Of a DNA stretch of 64,000 bases, positions 16,518 to 24,906 are shown piece by piece. Numbering within the stretch: position 1 is the first letter of the stretch; the number at the start of each line of letters is the position of its first letter. The notes under the pieces are model-generated. The model was given only the letters and a program-made list of their open reading frames with translations, was not told where the DNA came from and made no database searches. The stretch comes from Empedobacter stercoris (GTDB taxonomy: Bacteria > Bacteroidota > Bacteroidia > Flavobacteriales > Weeksellaceae). The stretch lies in the NCBI RefSeq assembly GCF_965137335.1, contig NZ_CBCRZD010000001.1. The stretch is one strand, 5' to 3'. The translations under genes and the position numbers were made by a program.

Positions 16518-17096
16518 TTATTCATCTTCTTTTTTATCCGCATTTTGTTTTGCTTGCTGAGCATATTTGTCATCAAGGTTATCATAAACCAATCCTGTAC
16601 AAATACAGCGCTCGCGATCATTATCCATTAAGATGTGATAGTTTTTACAACTTTTACATCCATTCCAAAATTCATCCGATTGTGTTAATTCCGAAAAAGT
16701 TACTGGCTTGTATCCTAATTTTGTGTTCATACGCATTACAGCTAAAGAAGTTGTAATACTAAAGATTTTTGATTTTGGGAATTTTGTACGAGACAATTCA
16801 AAAACTGCATGTTTTATTTCGCGCCCAATTCCTGAACTCCTTAAATCTGTACGTACAATTAAACCTGAGTTTACAACGAATTTTTCTTCTTCGTAAGTTT
16901 CAATGTAGCTAAACCCCGCGATTTGATCATTATCATCAAAAGCGATCACAGCATTTCCGTTGCGCATTTTGCGCTCCAAATAAACTGGATTTCGTTTAGC
17001 AATACCCGTTTTTCTCATACGAGCTGATTCTTCGTACCATTCGCACAACAATTCTGTGTACTTGGCATCGTCTGCATTTGCTATTCTAACATACAT
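16518..17096 (-). CDS. GNAT acyltransferase of the arginine operon, candidate N-acylglutamate synthase
   Basis: A 192-residue GNAT-fold protein. The acyl-CoA pyrophosphate-binding loop RSSGIG is at residues 86-91 after the beta-4 strand SGLIVRTDL. The fold is followed by an unusual C-terminal part with four cysteines (Cys147 and Cys150 as CKSC, Cys164 and Cys166 as CIC), which could bind zinc, and a charged tail. It is first (or second, counting a 53-codon ORF) in the leftward arg operon. No classical argA or bifunctional argJ is in the window. From memory, a GNAT protein in the equivalent arg cluster of Bacteroides thetaiotaomicron has been assigned as the N-acylglutamate (succinyl) synthase, so the first pathway step is my preferred role here. 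This is inference from position plus fold. Confidence 0.8.
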   Translation of the reverse strand: MYVRIANADDAKYTELLCEWYEESARMRKTGIAKRNPVYLERKMRNGNAVIAFDDNDQIAGFSYIETYEEEKFVVNSGLIVRTDLRSSGIGREIKHAVFELSRTKFPKSKIFSITTSLAVMRMNTKLGYKPVTFSELTQSDEFWNGCKSCKNYHILMDNDRERCICTGLVYDNLDDKYAQQAKQNADKKEDE

Positions 17097-17247
17097 AATT
17101 TAAGGGAAAGTTGATTAATGATAAAAAATCGAGAAAAGATGACCAGTTGTCATCACACTTAAGTAAAATATGAGAACCTATTGGTTTGCTTTCTATCAGA
17201 AAGCTTCTCTCATAATTGAGAAGAATAATTTCAGTAATTTCTTCCAT
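17086..17247 (-). CDS. Putative 53-residue protein overlapping the GNAT gene
   Basis: An ORF of 53 codons runs from the ATG at 17247 to a TAG at 17086, ending 11 bp inside the GNAT gene in another frame. The product begins MEEITEIILLNYERSFLIES, contains one tryptophan and one free cysteine in the middle, and ends FPLNYVC. Amino-acid composition is balanced and acidic, unlike random AT-rich translation. A good promoter sits upstream at 17283-17315. It has only one arginine, so it is not an arginine-codon attenuator peptide. It may be a small conserved subunit, a coupling leader, or spurious. Confidence 0.45.
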   Translation of the reverse strand: MEEITEIILLNYERSFLIESKPIGSHILLKCDDNWSSFLDFLSLINFPLNYVC

Positions 17248-17262
17248 TAATCAATAAGATAT

Positions 17263-17278
17263 TCAGTTATTATACTGA
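17263..17278. promoter_or_regulatory. Small palindrome downstream of the arg promoter
   Basis: TCAGT-TATTAT-ACTGA lies between the leftward promoter and the first ORF. The left half extends to ATTCAGT, which resembles one half of an ARG box; the other half does not fit. A weak ArgR operator is possible. Confidence 0.3.
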
Positions 17279-17282
17279 GATG

Positions 17283-17315
17283 CAAAGTTAAATATTATAT
17301 TTTTGTAACACCAAA
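17283..17315 (-). promoter_or_regulatory. Promoter of the leftward arg-car operon
   Basis: Read leftward: TTTG (17315-17312), a 21-bp spacer, then TAACTTTG (17290-17283). This is a full match to the flavobacterial TTTG / TAnnTTTG promoter. It lies in the 251-bp divergent gap between the GNAT gene and argB. Confidence 0.65.
17298..17305 (+). promoter_or_regulatory. Candidate -7 element of argB-argE
   Basis: TATTTTTG matches TAnnTTTG 42 bp before the argB ATG. It overlaps the spacer of the leftward promoter, so the two promoters may compete. No good -33 element was found. Confidence 0.35.
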
Positions 17316-17347
17316 AAAAAGCAAACAAAATTTACATATTTATTAAA

Positions 17348-18115
17348 ATGTTGAAAATTATAAAAATAGGAGGCGGAATTATCGACAATGAGCAAGAATT
17401 AGAACAATTCTTACAAACGTTTTCGGAAATCAAAGAACCAAAAATTTTGGTACATGGAGGTGGAAAAGGCGCTTCAAAAATGTTAAATCAATTAGGTATC
17501 GAGCCTAAAATGATTGAAGGACGACGTATTACAGACAAACCTACCTTGGATGTTGTGACAGGTTTATATGCAGGAAACTTGAACAAAACCATTGTTTCTA
17601 AATTGCAAGCATTTGGCTGTAATGCTTTAGGTTTATCTGGTGCAGATGGAAATGCAATTAAAGGAACTAAACGTCCTGTAAAAACTATTGATTATGGTTT
17701 TGTAGGTGATTTGAATGATAATAGTATCAATAAAGAATTGTTTCAATTGTTAATCGACAACAACATTACGCCTGTTGTTTGTGCTATTACGCATGACGGA
17801 AATGGACAATTATTAAACACAAATGCAGATACAATTGCTTCTACAATTGCAGTAGCGATGTCGAAAGAAAACGAAGTTGAGCTTAATTTTTGTTTCGATA
17901 AAATAGGTGTACTTCGCGATGTAAATGATGACTCAACTTTGATACCAACTATTAACGAAACTTTATATTTGCAATTAAAAGAAGAAGGTGTAATTTTCGA
18001 AGGTATGATTCCGAAATTAGACAATTCATTCAAAGTAATCAATGCGGGTGTAAAAAATGTATGTTTAGTACATGCGCGCAACATTAACTCAGAGATTAAA
18101 ACAATTTTATGTTAG
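17348..18115 (+). CDS. argB: Acetylglutamate kinase
   Basis: ArgB phosphorylates N-acylglutamate with ATP. The 255-residue amino-acid-kinase fold protein has an N-terminal lysine/glycine motif KIGGG near residues 6-10 and HGGGKG at residues 36-41, the gamma-phosphate loop. The YAGNLNKTIVSKL helix and the GLSGADGNAIKG segment follow, then NTNADTIAS near residue 157. The long N-terminal helix of arginine-inhibited hexameric kinases is missing, so feedback inhibition by arginine is not predicted. It starts the rightward operon and overlaps argE by 7 bp. The preferred substrate (acetyl or succinyl) is not decided by sequence. Confidence 0.92.
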   Translation: MLKIIKIGGGIIDNEQELEQFLQTFSEIKEPKILVHGGGKGASKMLNQLGIEPKMIEGRRITDKPTLDVVTGLYAGNLNKTIVSKLQAFGCNALGLSGADGNAIKGTKRPVKTIDYGFVGDLNDNSINKELFQLLIDNNITPVVCAITHDGNGQLLNTNADTIASTIAVAMSKENEVELNFCFDKIGVLRDVNDDSTLIPTINETLYLQLKEEGVIFEGMIPKLDNSFKVINAGVKNVCLVHARNINSEIKTILC

Positions 18116-19176
18116 AATTAGCTATTCTCAAAAAGAAAGCTGTCGATTTATTATGTCAATTAATCGAAACTCAATCTTTTTCAAGTGAAGAAGACAAAAC
18201 AGCCGACATTATTTTTAAGTTTTTAACTGATCATGGTGCTACGGCTCATCGTCAAGATAATAATGTTTGGAGTATTCATCCAAATTTTGACGAAAACAAA
18301 AAAACAATTTTATTAAACTCTCATCACGACACCGTTAAATTTGGTTCATCTTGGACATATGATCCTTTGAAAGCGACAATCGAAGGAGATAAATTAGTTG
18401 GTTTAGGGAGTAATGATGCAGGTGCATCTGCAGTAAGCTTATTGGCAACTTACATCAATTTTCTAAACGAGGATCTACCTTATAACCTAATTGTGGCTAT
18501 AACAGCCGAAGAAGAAAGTTCTGGACAACTAAATGTTGCAAGTATTTTACCTAATTTACCAAAAATAGATTTGGGAATTGTAGGAGAACCAACGCAAATG
18601 GACATGGCAATTGCAGAACGTGGATTGGTTGTAATGGACGTAATTGTAAAAGGAAAAACTGGACATGCTGCCCGAAACGAAGGTGTGAATGCCATTTACG
18701 AAGCAATTGAGGTGATGGATTGGTTCAAGTCTTATCAATTCGAAAGGGTGTCTGATATGTTGGGACCTGTAAAGATGACGGTTACACAAATCGAAGCAGG
18801 AAAACAGCATAATGTTGTACCTGATGAATGTCGTTTGGTTGTAGATTGCCGAGTAAACGAATTGTATTCTAACCAAGAAGTCGTTGATATTATTTCCAAT
18901 TGTTTGCCAAAAGCAATAGTAAAAGCCCGTTCGTTACGATTAAACTCTTCGCGTATTTCTGAACATCACCCGATCGTGCAAAAAGGCATCGAGTTAGGTT
19001 GTACCACTTACGGCTCTCCAACAATGTCGGATCAAGCCATGATGAATTTTGAAACAGTGAAAATGGGACCTGGAGATTCGGCTCGTTCGCACACTCCTGA
19101 CGAATACATTTATCTATCAGAAATAGAACATGGAATTGAACGATACACTAATTTATTAAAAGATTTTTCCTTTTAA
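18109..19176 (+). CDS. argE: Acetylornithine deacetylase, M20 family
   Basis: A 355-residue M20 metallohydrolase that removes the acyl group from N-acylornithine or N-acylcitrulline. Metal and catalytic residues are visible: His72/His73-Asp74 in NSHHDTV, the bridging Asp103 in GSNDAG, and Glu134-Glu135 in TAEEESSG. The dimerisation domain is in the middle (TGHAARNEG at about 184-192), and the last zinc ligand is in RSHTPDEYI near residue 325. In Bacteroidota the same enzyme acts after an N-acylornithine transcarbamylase. argF is not in the window, so the exact order of steps here is open. It is the last gene of the rightward arg operon. Confidence 0.88.
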   Translation: MLELAILKKKAVDLLCQLIETQSFSSEEDKTADIIFKFLTDHGATAHRQDNNVWSIHPNFDENKKTILLNSHHDTVKFGSSWTYDPLKATIEGDKLVGLGSNDAGASAVSLLATYINFLNEDLPYNLIVAITAEEESSGQLNVASILPNLPKIDLGIVGEPTQMDMAIAERGLVVMDVIVKGKTGHAARNEGVNAIYEAIEVMDWFKSYQFERVSDMLGPVKMTVTQIEAGKQHNVVPDECRLVVDCRVNELYSNQEVVDIISNCLPKAIVKARSLRLNSSRISEHHPIVQKGIELGCTTYGSPTMSDQAMMNFETVKMGPGDSARSHTPDEYIYLSEIEHGIERYTNLLKDFSF

Positions 19177-19207
19177 TTTAGAAAAGAAAAGTACGTCATA
19201 ACACGTT

Positions 19208-19242
19208 AAAAAGCATCTTCAATCGTCTTGAAGATGCTTTTT
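19208..19242 (+). terminator. Terminator of argB-argE
   Basis: A perfect 15-bp stem (AAAAAGCATCTTCAA / TTGAAGATGCTTTTT) with a 5-nt loop, 31 bp after the argE stop. Confidence 0.85.
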
Positions 19243-19269
19243 GGTTTATTAAATATAGGGTTCGATAAA

Positions 19270-19302
19270 AAACCTGCGCAAGTCTTGGGTCAAACCTGCG
19301 CA
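19270..19302. repeat. Direct repeat AAACCTGCGCA x2
   Basis: The 11-mer AAACCTGCGCA occurs at 19270-19280 and 19292-19302, start-to-start distance 22 bp. Each copy includes the palindrome TGCGCA. It is noticeably GC-rich against its surroundings and lies between two terminators, so it is not in a transcript leader. Confidence 0.5.
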
Positions 19303-19348
19303 GATTTTGTTTAAGAACAAAACTATAAGATTAGAAAAATATAAATAC

Positions 19349-19384
19349 AAAAAAAAGAGGCTAAATGATTTTAGCCTCTTTTTT
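19349..19384 (-). terminator. Terminator of the exbB-exbD-exbD-tonB operon
   Basis: GAGGCTAAA / TTTAGCCTC stem with TGAT loop, flanked by A and T runs, 23 bp past the tonB stop in the leftward direction. Confidence 0.85.
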
Positions 19385-19406
19385 ATATGTAATGTACGAT
19401 TAAGTA

Positions 19407-20357
19407 TTACTCAATTAACATTTTTACTGGGATGTTGAAGTTCAACTTCGCAGCACGACCATCTTCAGTTTGCGCTGGTTTGATCGTTTTTCCTCTTCTT
19501 TGTTGACGCTGTGTAATACGTTCTAAAGCTTTTTTAGCTTCAGGCCCTAACTTTGCATCACCCATTGGAGAGATTCCAACAATTCTACCTTCTGTATCAA
19601 TTTGGAAGTTCAGTTTAGCCGAAACTACACCTGTTCCTTGTCCTGCTTGATCATTAGCAAAATCTTGTAATTCATCTTGTAAATCAGCCGATAGCTTTTT
19701 AGATAAACAGTCTGTAGCAGCTTGTTTACCTTTTGCAGCATCTCTCTCACATCCTGGATAAATAGCCATAACAGCAGCTGTACGAGCTGATACTGTTGCA
19801 GGAGGAGCTGGTTTATCACCTTTATCCTCTGTTTTTGGCGCTTGAGTTGTATTCTTCGGTGCTTCTTTATTTAGATTCACAGGACCTCCTCCAGTTTGAC
19901 CAGGAGATTCTTTTCCTTCACGTTTTTCAAAAGATAAATCTTTACCTACCAACTCTTCTTTAGGAGGAATCGTTTCCTCTTTTTTAGGTTGTTCTTTTGG
20001 TTCTGGCATTACGAATTTCTCTTGTGCCGTCTCCTCTTGATAATGATTTTCTTGTTGTTCTGGTTCTGGCTCTGGTTCTGGTTCTACCACTTCTTCCTCT
20101 TTTGGAGGTTCAGGTATATTTAACTGCTCAAGCTGAACGTCTACGACTACTTCTTCTGTTTGTTTGCTTTTGAACATTCCAGTTGCAGAAGCAATTACAG
20201 CAAAAGAAATGATTACAATTACTATAAATCCACGAATGAAAGCTTTTAATAGAGTGCTTTTTTCAGACATTCTCATGTCATAGGCACCATATGCTTTGTT
20301 TCTACCTTCAAATACAATCTCGTCTAAGGATTTTAGTTTGTTGTTATTTTCTGACAT
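19407..20357 (-). CDS. Energy transducer TonB
   Basis: A 316-residue TonB family protein that carries energy from the ExbB-ExbD proton channel to outer membrane receptors. The cytoplasmic N-terminus has the Bacteroidota signature FEGRNKAYGAYDMR. One transmembrane helix follows at residues 38-60. A Pro/Glu/Lys-rich periplasm-spanning stretch runs over about residues 78-190, with runs of EPEPEPE. The last 110 residues form the TonB C-terminal domain, with a YPGC start, a TEGRIVGI strand and a final LNFNIPVKMLIE strand. It is last in its operon, 32 bp after the second exbD. Partners include the outer membrane receptor at 60775-63282 among others. Confidence 0.92.
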   Translation of the reverse strand: MSENNNKLKSLDEIVFEGRNKAYGAYDMRMSEKSTLLKAFIRGFIVIVIISFAVIASATGMFKSKQTEEVVVDVQLEQLNIPEPPKEEEVVEPEPEPEPEQQENHYQEETAQEKFVMPEPKEQPKKEETIPPKEELVGKDLSFEKREGKESPGQTGGGPVNLNKEAPKNTTQAPKTEDKGDKPAPPATVSARTAAVMAIYPGCERDAAKGKQAATDCLSKKLSADLQDELQDFANDQAGQGTGVVSAKLNFQIDTEGRIVGISPMGDAKLGPEAKKALERITQRQQRRGKTIKPAQTEDGRAAKLNFNIPVKMLIE

Positions 20358-20389
20358 TTTAATTCTTTTAAATTTAACAAATAAACTAA

Positions 20390-20923
20390 TTATTTACCTA
20401 CTTTTTCATCGTACACCTTTTGTTCTTCAGGTGTAATCTGAACGATACCGTATCGTGTAGATTTCGTAATCTCCATTTCGTCTAACACTGTTACTAAATT
20501 ATCATAAGATGCATCATCCATTGGTTTGATAATTACAGTAAACTTCTCTTTATCACTTGCTCTTGATTCAGCAGTTGTAATTACATTACGAATTCCTTCT
20601 GCAGAGTAATCAGTTTCATTTAAGTTACCAGCATTTAATTTCCCAGCCTCTTGTTGATACCAAAATAATTTATTATCCTTTGCTACTAAAATTGTAACTG
20701 AGTTTTCAATTTTCACTTCTGTAGGAGGGACAACATCTTTAGGAATCTTTGGAGGCATATTCAAGTTCATTACGTTTGGTTTGATCGAAGTCGCTGCAAA
20801 CATAAAGAAAGTAATTAATAAGAAACCTAAATCTACTAACGGAGCCATATCGACCGCAGTCGAATTCTTTTTGGAACGGACTTTTTTTCCGTTGCCGCCA
20901 TTATCTGTTTGTATTTGCGCCAT
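20390..20923 (-). CDS. Biopolymer transport protein ExbD (second copy)
   Basis: A 177-residue ExbD/TolR family protein. A short basic N-terminus (KKVRSKKNSTAVDMAPLVDLGF) leads into one transmembrane segment at about residues 28-48, with the essential aspartate near position 31 (PLVDLGFLLI), and a periplasmic domain follows. Two different ExbD paralogues in tandem are normal in Bacteroidota TonB operons and probably form a mixed proton channel. Spacing is 19 bp to the upstream exbD and 32 bp to tonB. Confidence 0.9.
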   Translation of the reverse strand: MAQIQTDNGGNGKKVRSKKNSTAVDMAPLVDLGFLLITFFMFAATSIKPNVMNLNMPPKIPKDVVPPTEVKIENSVTILVAKDNKLFWYQQEAGKLNAGNLNETDYSAEGIRNVITTAESRASDKEKFTVIIKPMDDASYDNLVTVLDEMEITKSTRYGIVQITPEEQKVYDEKVGK

Positions 20924-20942
20924 TGGGTTAAATTTCTTTTAA

Positions 20943-21533
20943 TTATTCTTGAGATGTAATTAACTGGAACTTATTCATGTTCTTTTCTTGTAATTGTTGG
21001 ATCAAAGTTTTGAATTGTTTGTATTCAGATTTTTGATCACCTTTAATTGCTAAGAAAATATCAGGGTTCACTTCTTTTGCTTCAAATACCCAATCAATCA
21101 ATTCTTGATTTTTATTCGGTATCGTATCTAATGGAATACCTGGATGATATGATTGTTGTTTATCAGCAGGCTGATTCAAATAATTTCTCATTTCATTCAT
21201 TGGTACACCAAACTCTACTATGCTTTTGAATGCATTCTTTTCAGCATCTGTAAACTTCACTCCGTACTTATCACCCATTCTTTCTAATGTAGGAATACGA
21301 TCTTTTTCTTCTAATCCGAATAAGAATTTTCCTTTATCATCAATTTTAATGATCATCATGTTTTCTGTAGCCATTTTTTGGTTCGAAACAGATGTCGGTG
21401 TTACGACAGGAACAACTTCAGGTTCTCTAAAGTTAGATGTCAAAATAAAGAAAGTTAACAAAAGCCAAGCCATGTCAGACATAGCTGTTAAGTCCATCGA
21501 AGGACCTCTTCTTTTTGGTTTTACTCTTGCCAT
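20943..21533 (-). CDS. Biopolymer transport protein ExbD (first copy)
   Basis: A 196-residue ExbD family protein. The N-terminus RVKPKRRGPSMDLTAMSDMAWLL contains the channel aspartate (SDMAW, near residue 19) at the start of the single membrane helix. The periplasmic domain is longer than in the second copy and has an inserted acidic/proline part (about 85-130, including YHPGIPLDT). It pairs with ExbB to form the proton-driven motor. It starts 86 bp after the exbB stop. Confidence 0.9.
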   Translation of the reverse strand: MARVKPKRRGPSMDLTAMSDMAWLLLTFFILTSNFREPEVVPVVTPTSVSNQKMATENMMIIKIDDKGKFLFGLEEKDRIPTLERMGDKYGVKFTDAEKNAFKSIVEFGVPMNEMRNYLNQPADKQQSYHPGIPLDTIPNKNQELIDWVFEAKEVNPDIFLAIKGDQKSEYKQFKTLIQQLQEKNMNKFQLITSQE

Positions 21534-21619
21534 TTTCTCTGTATTATTAATTAATATTCTAAATTGTTTGTTGTTTGATTTTTCCTTATACTATCCTTCT
21601 AAGGCTTCGTCAATGAATA

Positions 21620-22432
21620 TTAATTGTGAGCAGAGAAAGATTGTTGAATACTCATTCCTACTTCGTCAATTTTGAATGTTAAATCATCAATTTTAGAAGT
21701 TAAGAAAGCATACATAATAATAGCGAATGCAGAAGCACCAATCCCCATACCTGTATTAATTAAGGCCTCAGCAATACCTACTGATAATTGTGCAGCATCT
21801 GGAGATCCTCCTCCTTCACCTAATGCGAAGAATGCTTTAATCATCCCGATTACAGTACCCATTAAGGCAATTAACGTACCAACAGAAGCAATTGTAGAAA
21901 TAATTGTCATGTTTTTCTCTAACGTTGGCATTTCTAATGTAGTCGCTTCTTCTAACGTTTTACCTAATTGAGCTAATTTTTGCTCTTTGTTTAAAGTTGT
22001 GTCGTTTTCTAACGCTTTGTAAGTTGTTAAACCTTCTTTCACTACGTTTCCTACGGCACCTTTTTGTTTGTCACATAATTCGATTGCTTTGTTAATTTCA
22101 TTTTTGTTTAATAAAGCACGAATGTCGTTTACAAATTTCTCAGCAGATCCTGTTCCTTTTGCTTTGTTTAAAGCGATAACACGGTCGATAGAGAATACCA
22201 ATACCATAAAGAAAAACGAGATTAAGAATGGAATAATTACCCCTCCTTTAAAAATAATTCCTAAAAAGTTTAAAGGATTTCCTCTTTCTGTATCTCCTCC
22301 TTCAAAGTTACCTGGTTGACCAAAAACACCATAAAAGATCCCCATTGCGATAGCAATTAAAATGATCATAGTAATCACAGGGTTAAGACCTCCCTTTTTA
22401 GTTTTAGCTGGTACTGTTACATTCTTTTCCAT
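21620..22432 (-). CDS. exbB: MotA/TolQ/ExbB proton channel protein
   Basis: A 270-residue ExbB family channel subunit. A first membrane helix at about 17-40 is followed by an extra N-terminal segment and a second helix (GGVIIPFLISFFFMVLVFSI). The cytoplasmic domain lies at about 90-170. The conserved pair of helices follows: TIISTIASVGTLIALMGTVIGMI and the GIGASAFAIIMYAFL helix. The TLIALMGTVIGM signature is diagnostic. It is the first gene of the leftward exbB-exbD-exbD-tonB operon, which energises transport across the outer membrane. Confidence 0.92.
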   Translation of the reverse strand: MEKNVTVPAKTKKGGLNPVITMIILIAIAMGIFYGVFGQPGNFEGGDTERGNPLNFLGIIFKGGVIIPFLISFFFMVLVFSIDRVIALNKAKGTGSAEKFVNDIRALLNKNEINKAIELCDKQKGAVGNVVKEGLTTYKALENDTTLNKEQKLAQLGKTLEEATTLEMPTLEKNMTIISTIASVGTLIALMGTVIGMIKAFFALGEGGGSPDAAQLSVGIAEALINTGMGIGASAFAIIMYAFLTSKIDDLTFKIDEVGMSIQQSFSAHN

Positions 22433-22756
22433 TTACTAATTCTTTTAAATATTATGATTTTTATTAATGTGGGTGTAAATTAAGTGAAAATTTTTTAAAT
22501 CTTCTAAATTTTTTATGTTGTTATCACGTTAAATTTCGAATTTATTTGAAATCAATAGTATTTTTTACCGAAATGATAATTTATTTTTTATCTCATCAGT
22601 TCTAATAAAACCTCACAACTTTATAAATTTTGAAAAATATTCAATCTTCACAAAAATTAACCTATCGCAAATTTATTCAATATTTATACATATTTATATT
22701 TTTTTTTAAGAATTAAATTATTATTTTGACTTTTGCACTTCAATATTATAATTGCT
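22433..22756. other. 324-bp divergent gap between exbB and topB
   Basis: Very AT-rich sequence with no ORF of note, no strong hairpin and no full TTTG/TAnnTTTG promoter on either strand. A near match TATTTTG (one base short) lies before topB at about 22723-22729. It must hold both promoters, but I cannot place them reliably. Confidence 0.5.
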
Positions 22757-24898
22757 ATGAAAGTTTGTATTGCCGAAAAACCAAGTGTTGCTAAAGATAT
22801 CGCCAAAGTAATTGGTGCTAATCAGAAGCATGATGGATACTATGAAGGAAACGGATTTCAAGTTACTTGGACTTTTGGTCACCTATGTACATTAAAGGAA
22901 CCGCAAGATTATACTCCCGAATGGAAAAGTTGGGATCTGAATTATTTACCCATGATTCCGTCAAGTTTTGGAATAAAATTAATCGCTGACAAAGGAGTTT
23001 CGAAACAATTTAATATTATCAAAAGACTTGTAACAGCTAGTCAAGTTGAAGAGATTATAAACTGTGGTGATGCTGGTCAAGAAGGAGAATTGATACAACG
23101 ATGGGTTTTATTGAAAGCCAAAGCGAAAGCTCCAATGAAGCGCCTTTGGATTTCATCTTTGACAGAAGAAGCTATAAAAGAAGGTTTCGAGAATTTGAAA
23201 GATGGAGAAAAATATTTCAATTTATTTTCTGCTGGACAAGCGCGTGCAATTGGTGATTGGCTTTTAGGAATGAATGCAACTCGTTTATTCACCAAAAAAT
23301 TTGCTCCACCTAAAACTGTTCTATCTATTGGACGTGTGCAAACGCCAACTCTTGCTATGATTGTGCAACGACAAAAAGAAATCAACGCTTTTGTTATAGA
23401 AGAATATTGGGAACTGAAAACAGTATTTAAAGAAGTTGAGTTTAATGCAACAATTCCTCGTTTAAAATCTGAAGAAAAAGCCAAACAAGGTTTAGATTTT
23501 ATTAAAGACAAAGAGTTTGAAATTATTGATTTTGAAATAAAAGAAGGCCGCGAAAAAAATCCACGATTATTTGATTTGACTGCTTTACAAGTAGAAGCCA
23601 ATAAGAAATATGCATTCTCTGCAGAAAATACATTGAAATATATCCAAAGTCTTTACGAGAAAAAGTTTGTGACATATCCTCGTGTTGATACAACGTATTT
23701 ATCCGAAGATATTTATCCAAAAGTTCCAGGAATTCTAACTAAACTTACAGCCTATCAAAATTTAGTTGCACCATTAATGACGCAACCAATTCCGATGTCA
23801 AAAACTGTTTTTGATAACACAAAAGTAACCGATCACCACGCTATTATTCCGACAGAAATCTTTCCTCAAGGTTTATCAAACGAAGAAAAGCGTATTTATG
23901 ATTTGGTTGCTCGACGTTTTATCGCAGTTTTTTATCCTGAATGTAAAGTTGCCAACACAACGGTAGAAGGAAAAGTAGAAAATATTGGTAAAGATGGTCA
24001 ACTTTCTGCAATTAATTTTAAAGCAACTGGAAAGCAAATTCTCGAAATGGGATGGCGCGAAGTATATGTAAAAGATAAAAAGGAGGACGAAAAAGACGAA
24101 GAAAAAATAATGCCAATTTTCGAAATTGGTGAAAAAGGACCTCACGAACCTTATATCCACAAAGGAAAAACAACTCCTCCAAAAAATTATACAGAAGCAA
24201 CTTTATTGCGTGGAATGGAAACTGCAGGTCGTCAGGTGGACGATGAAGAAATGCGAGAACTGATGAAAGAAAACGGCATTGGCCGTCCATCTACGCGTGC
24301 TAATATTATCGAAACATTGTTCCGAAGAAAATATATCGAAAAGAAAAAACGAAACATCGTGGCAACACAAACGGGAATTGATTTGATAGATACGATTCAA
24401 GATGAATTATTAAAATCTCCAGAATTGACAGGAGTTTGGGAACGAAAACTTCGTTTAATTGAAAAAGGTGAATATGAATTGGAACAATTCAAACAAGAAT
24501 TAATTGAAATGGTTTCAAAATTAACATTTGAGGTAAAAAACAGTTATTTCAGACCAATTTCGTCGCACCAAAATTCTGCTCAAATAGAAGATAAACCCAA
24601 AAAAGAGCGTAAACCAAAAGAAGAAATTAATCTGGAAGATGCTACTTGTCCGAAATGTAAAACACATAAATTAGTAAAAGGAAAAGCTGCTTATGGTTGT
24701 TCTAATTTCAGAGAATGTGGTTTCAAAGTTCCGTTCGAGTTTATGGGTAAAAAATTAACTAACAAACAAATTTTAGATTTAGTTACGAAGCAGAAAACGG
24801 GAAAAATGACGGGATTAATCAATCCTGAAAATGGAGAAAAAATTGCTGGGAAAGCTATTTTGGGAATGAATTTCGATTTAGAGTTTGAACAGATGTAA
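22757..24898 (+). CDS. topB: DNA topoisomerase III
   Basis: A type IA topoisomerase of 713 residues from the ATG at 22757; an in-frame start at 22733 would add eight atypical residues. It relaxes and decatenates DNA through a 5'-phosphotyrosine intermediate. The TOPRIM domain starts IAEKPSVAKDIAKVIGA, with acidic metal residues in GDAGQEGELIQRW. The catalytic tyrosine is Tyr307 in VTYPRVDTTYLSE. A C-terminal zinc-ribbon-like module (Cys631-x2-Cys634 and two later cysteines) follows a lysine-rich linker. TopB homologues also travel on conjugative elements in Bacteroidota, but no mobilisation gene is adjacent, so I take it as chromosomal. Confidence 0.93.
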   Translation: MKVCIAEKPSVAKDIAKVIGANQKHDGYYEGNGFQVTWTFGHLCTLKEPQDYTPEWKSWDLNYLPMIPSSFGIKLIADKGVSKQFNIIKRLVTASQVEEIINCGDAGQEGELIQRWVLLKAKAKAPMKRLWISSLTEEAIKEGFENLKDGEKYFNLFSAGQARAIGDWLLGMNATRLFTKKFAPPKTVLSIGRVQTPTLAMIVQRQKEINAFVIEEYWELKTVFKEVEFNATIPRLKSEEKAKQGLDFIKDKEFEIIDFEIKEGREKNPRLFDLTALQVEANKKYAFSAENTLKYIQSLYEKKFVTYPRVDTTYLSEDIYPKVPGILTKLTAYQNLVAPLMTQPIPMSKTVFDNTKVTDHHAIIPTEIFPQGLSNEEKRIYDLVARRFIAVFYPECKVANTTVEGKVENIGKDGQLSAINFKATGKQILEMGWREVYVKDKKEDEKDEEKIMPIFEIGEKGPHEPYIHKGKTTPPKNYTEATLLRGMETAGRQVDDEEMRELMKENGIGRPSTRANIIETLFRRKYIEKKKRNIVATQTGIDLIDTIQDELLKSPELTGVWERKLRLIEKGEYELEQFKQELIEMVSKLTFEVKNSYFRPISSHQNSAQIEDKPKKERKPKEEINLEDATCPKCKTHKLVKGKAAYGCSNFRECGFKVPFEFMGKKLTNKQILDLVTKQKTGKMTGLINPENGEKIAGKAILGMNFDLEFEQM

Positions 24899-24906
24899 AA
24901 TAAACA

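Noticed and set aside
17111..17254. TTGATTAATG and CATTAATCAA as a long-range stem enclosing 124 bp
   Set aside because: The sequence between is better explained by the 53-codon ORF and the arms are simple AT-rich words, so an RNA structure is not supported.
22757..24898. topB as sign of an integrative conjugative element
   Set aside because: No tra, mob, integrase or att-like repeat lies near; neighbours are core genes.
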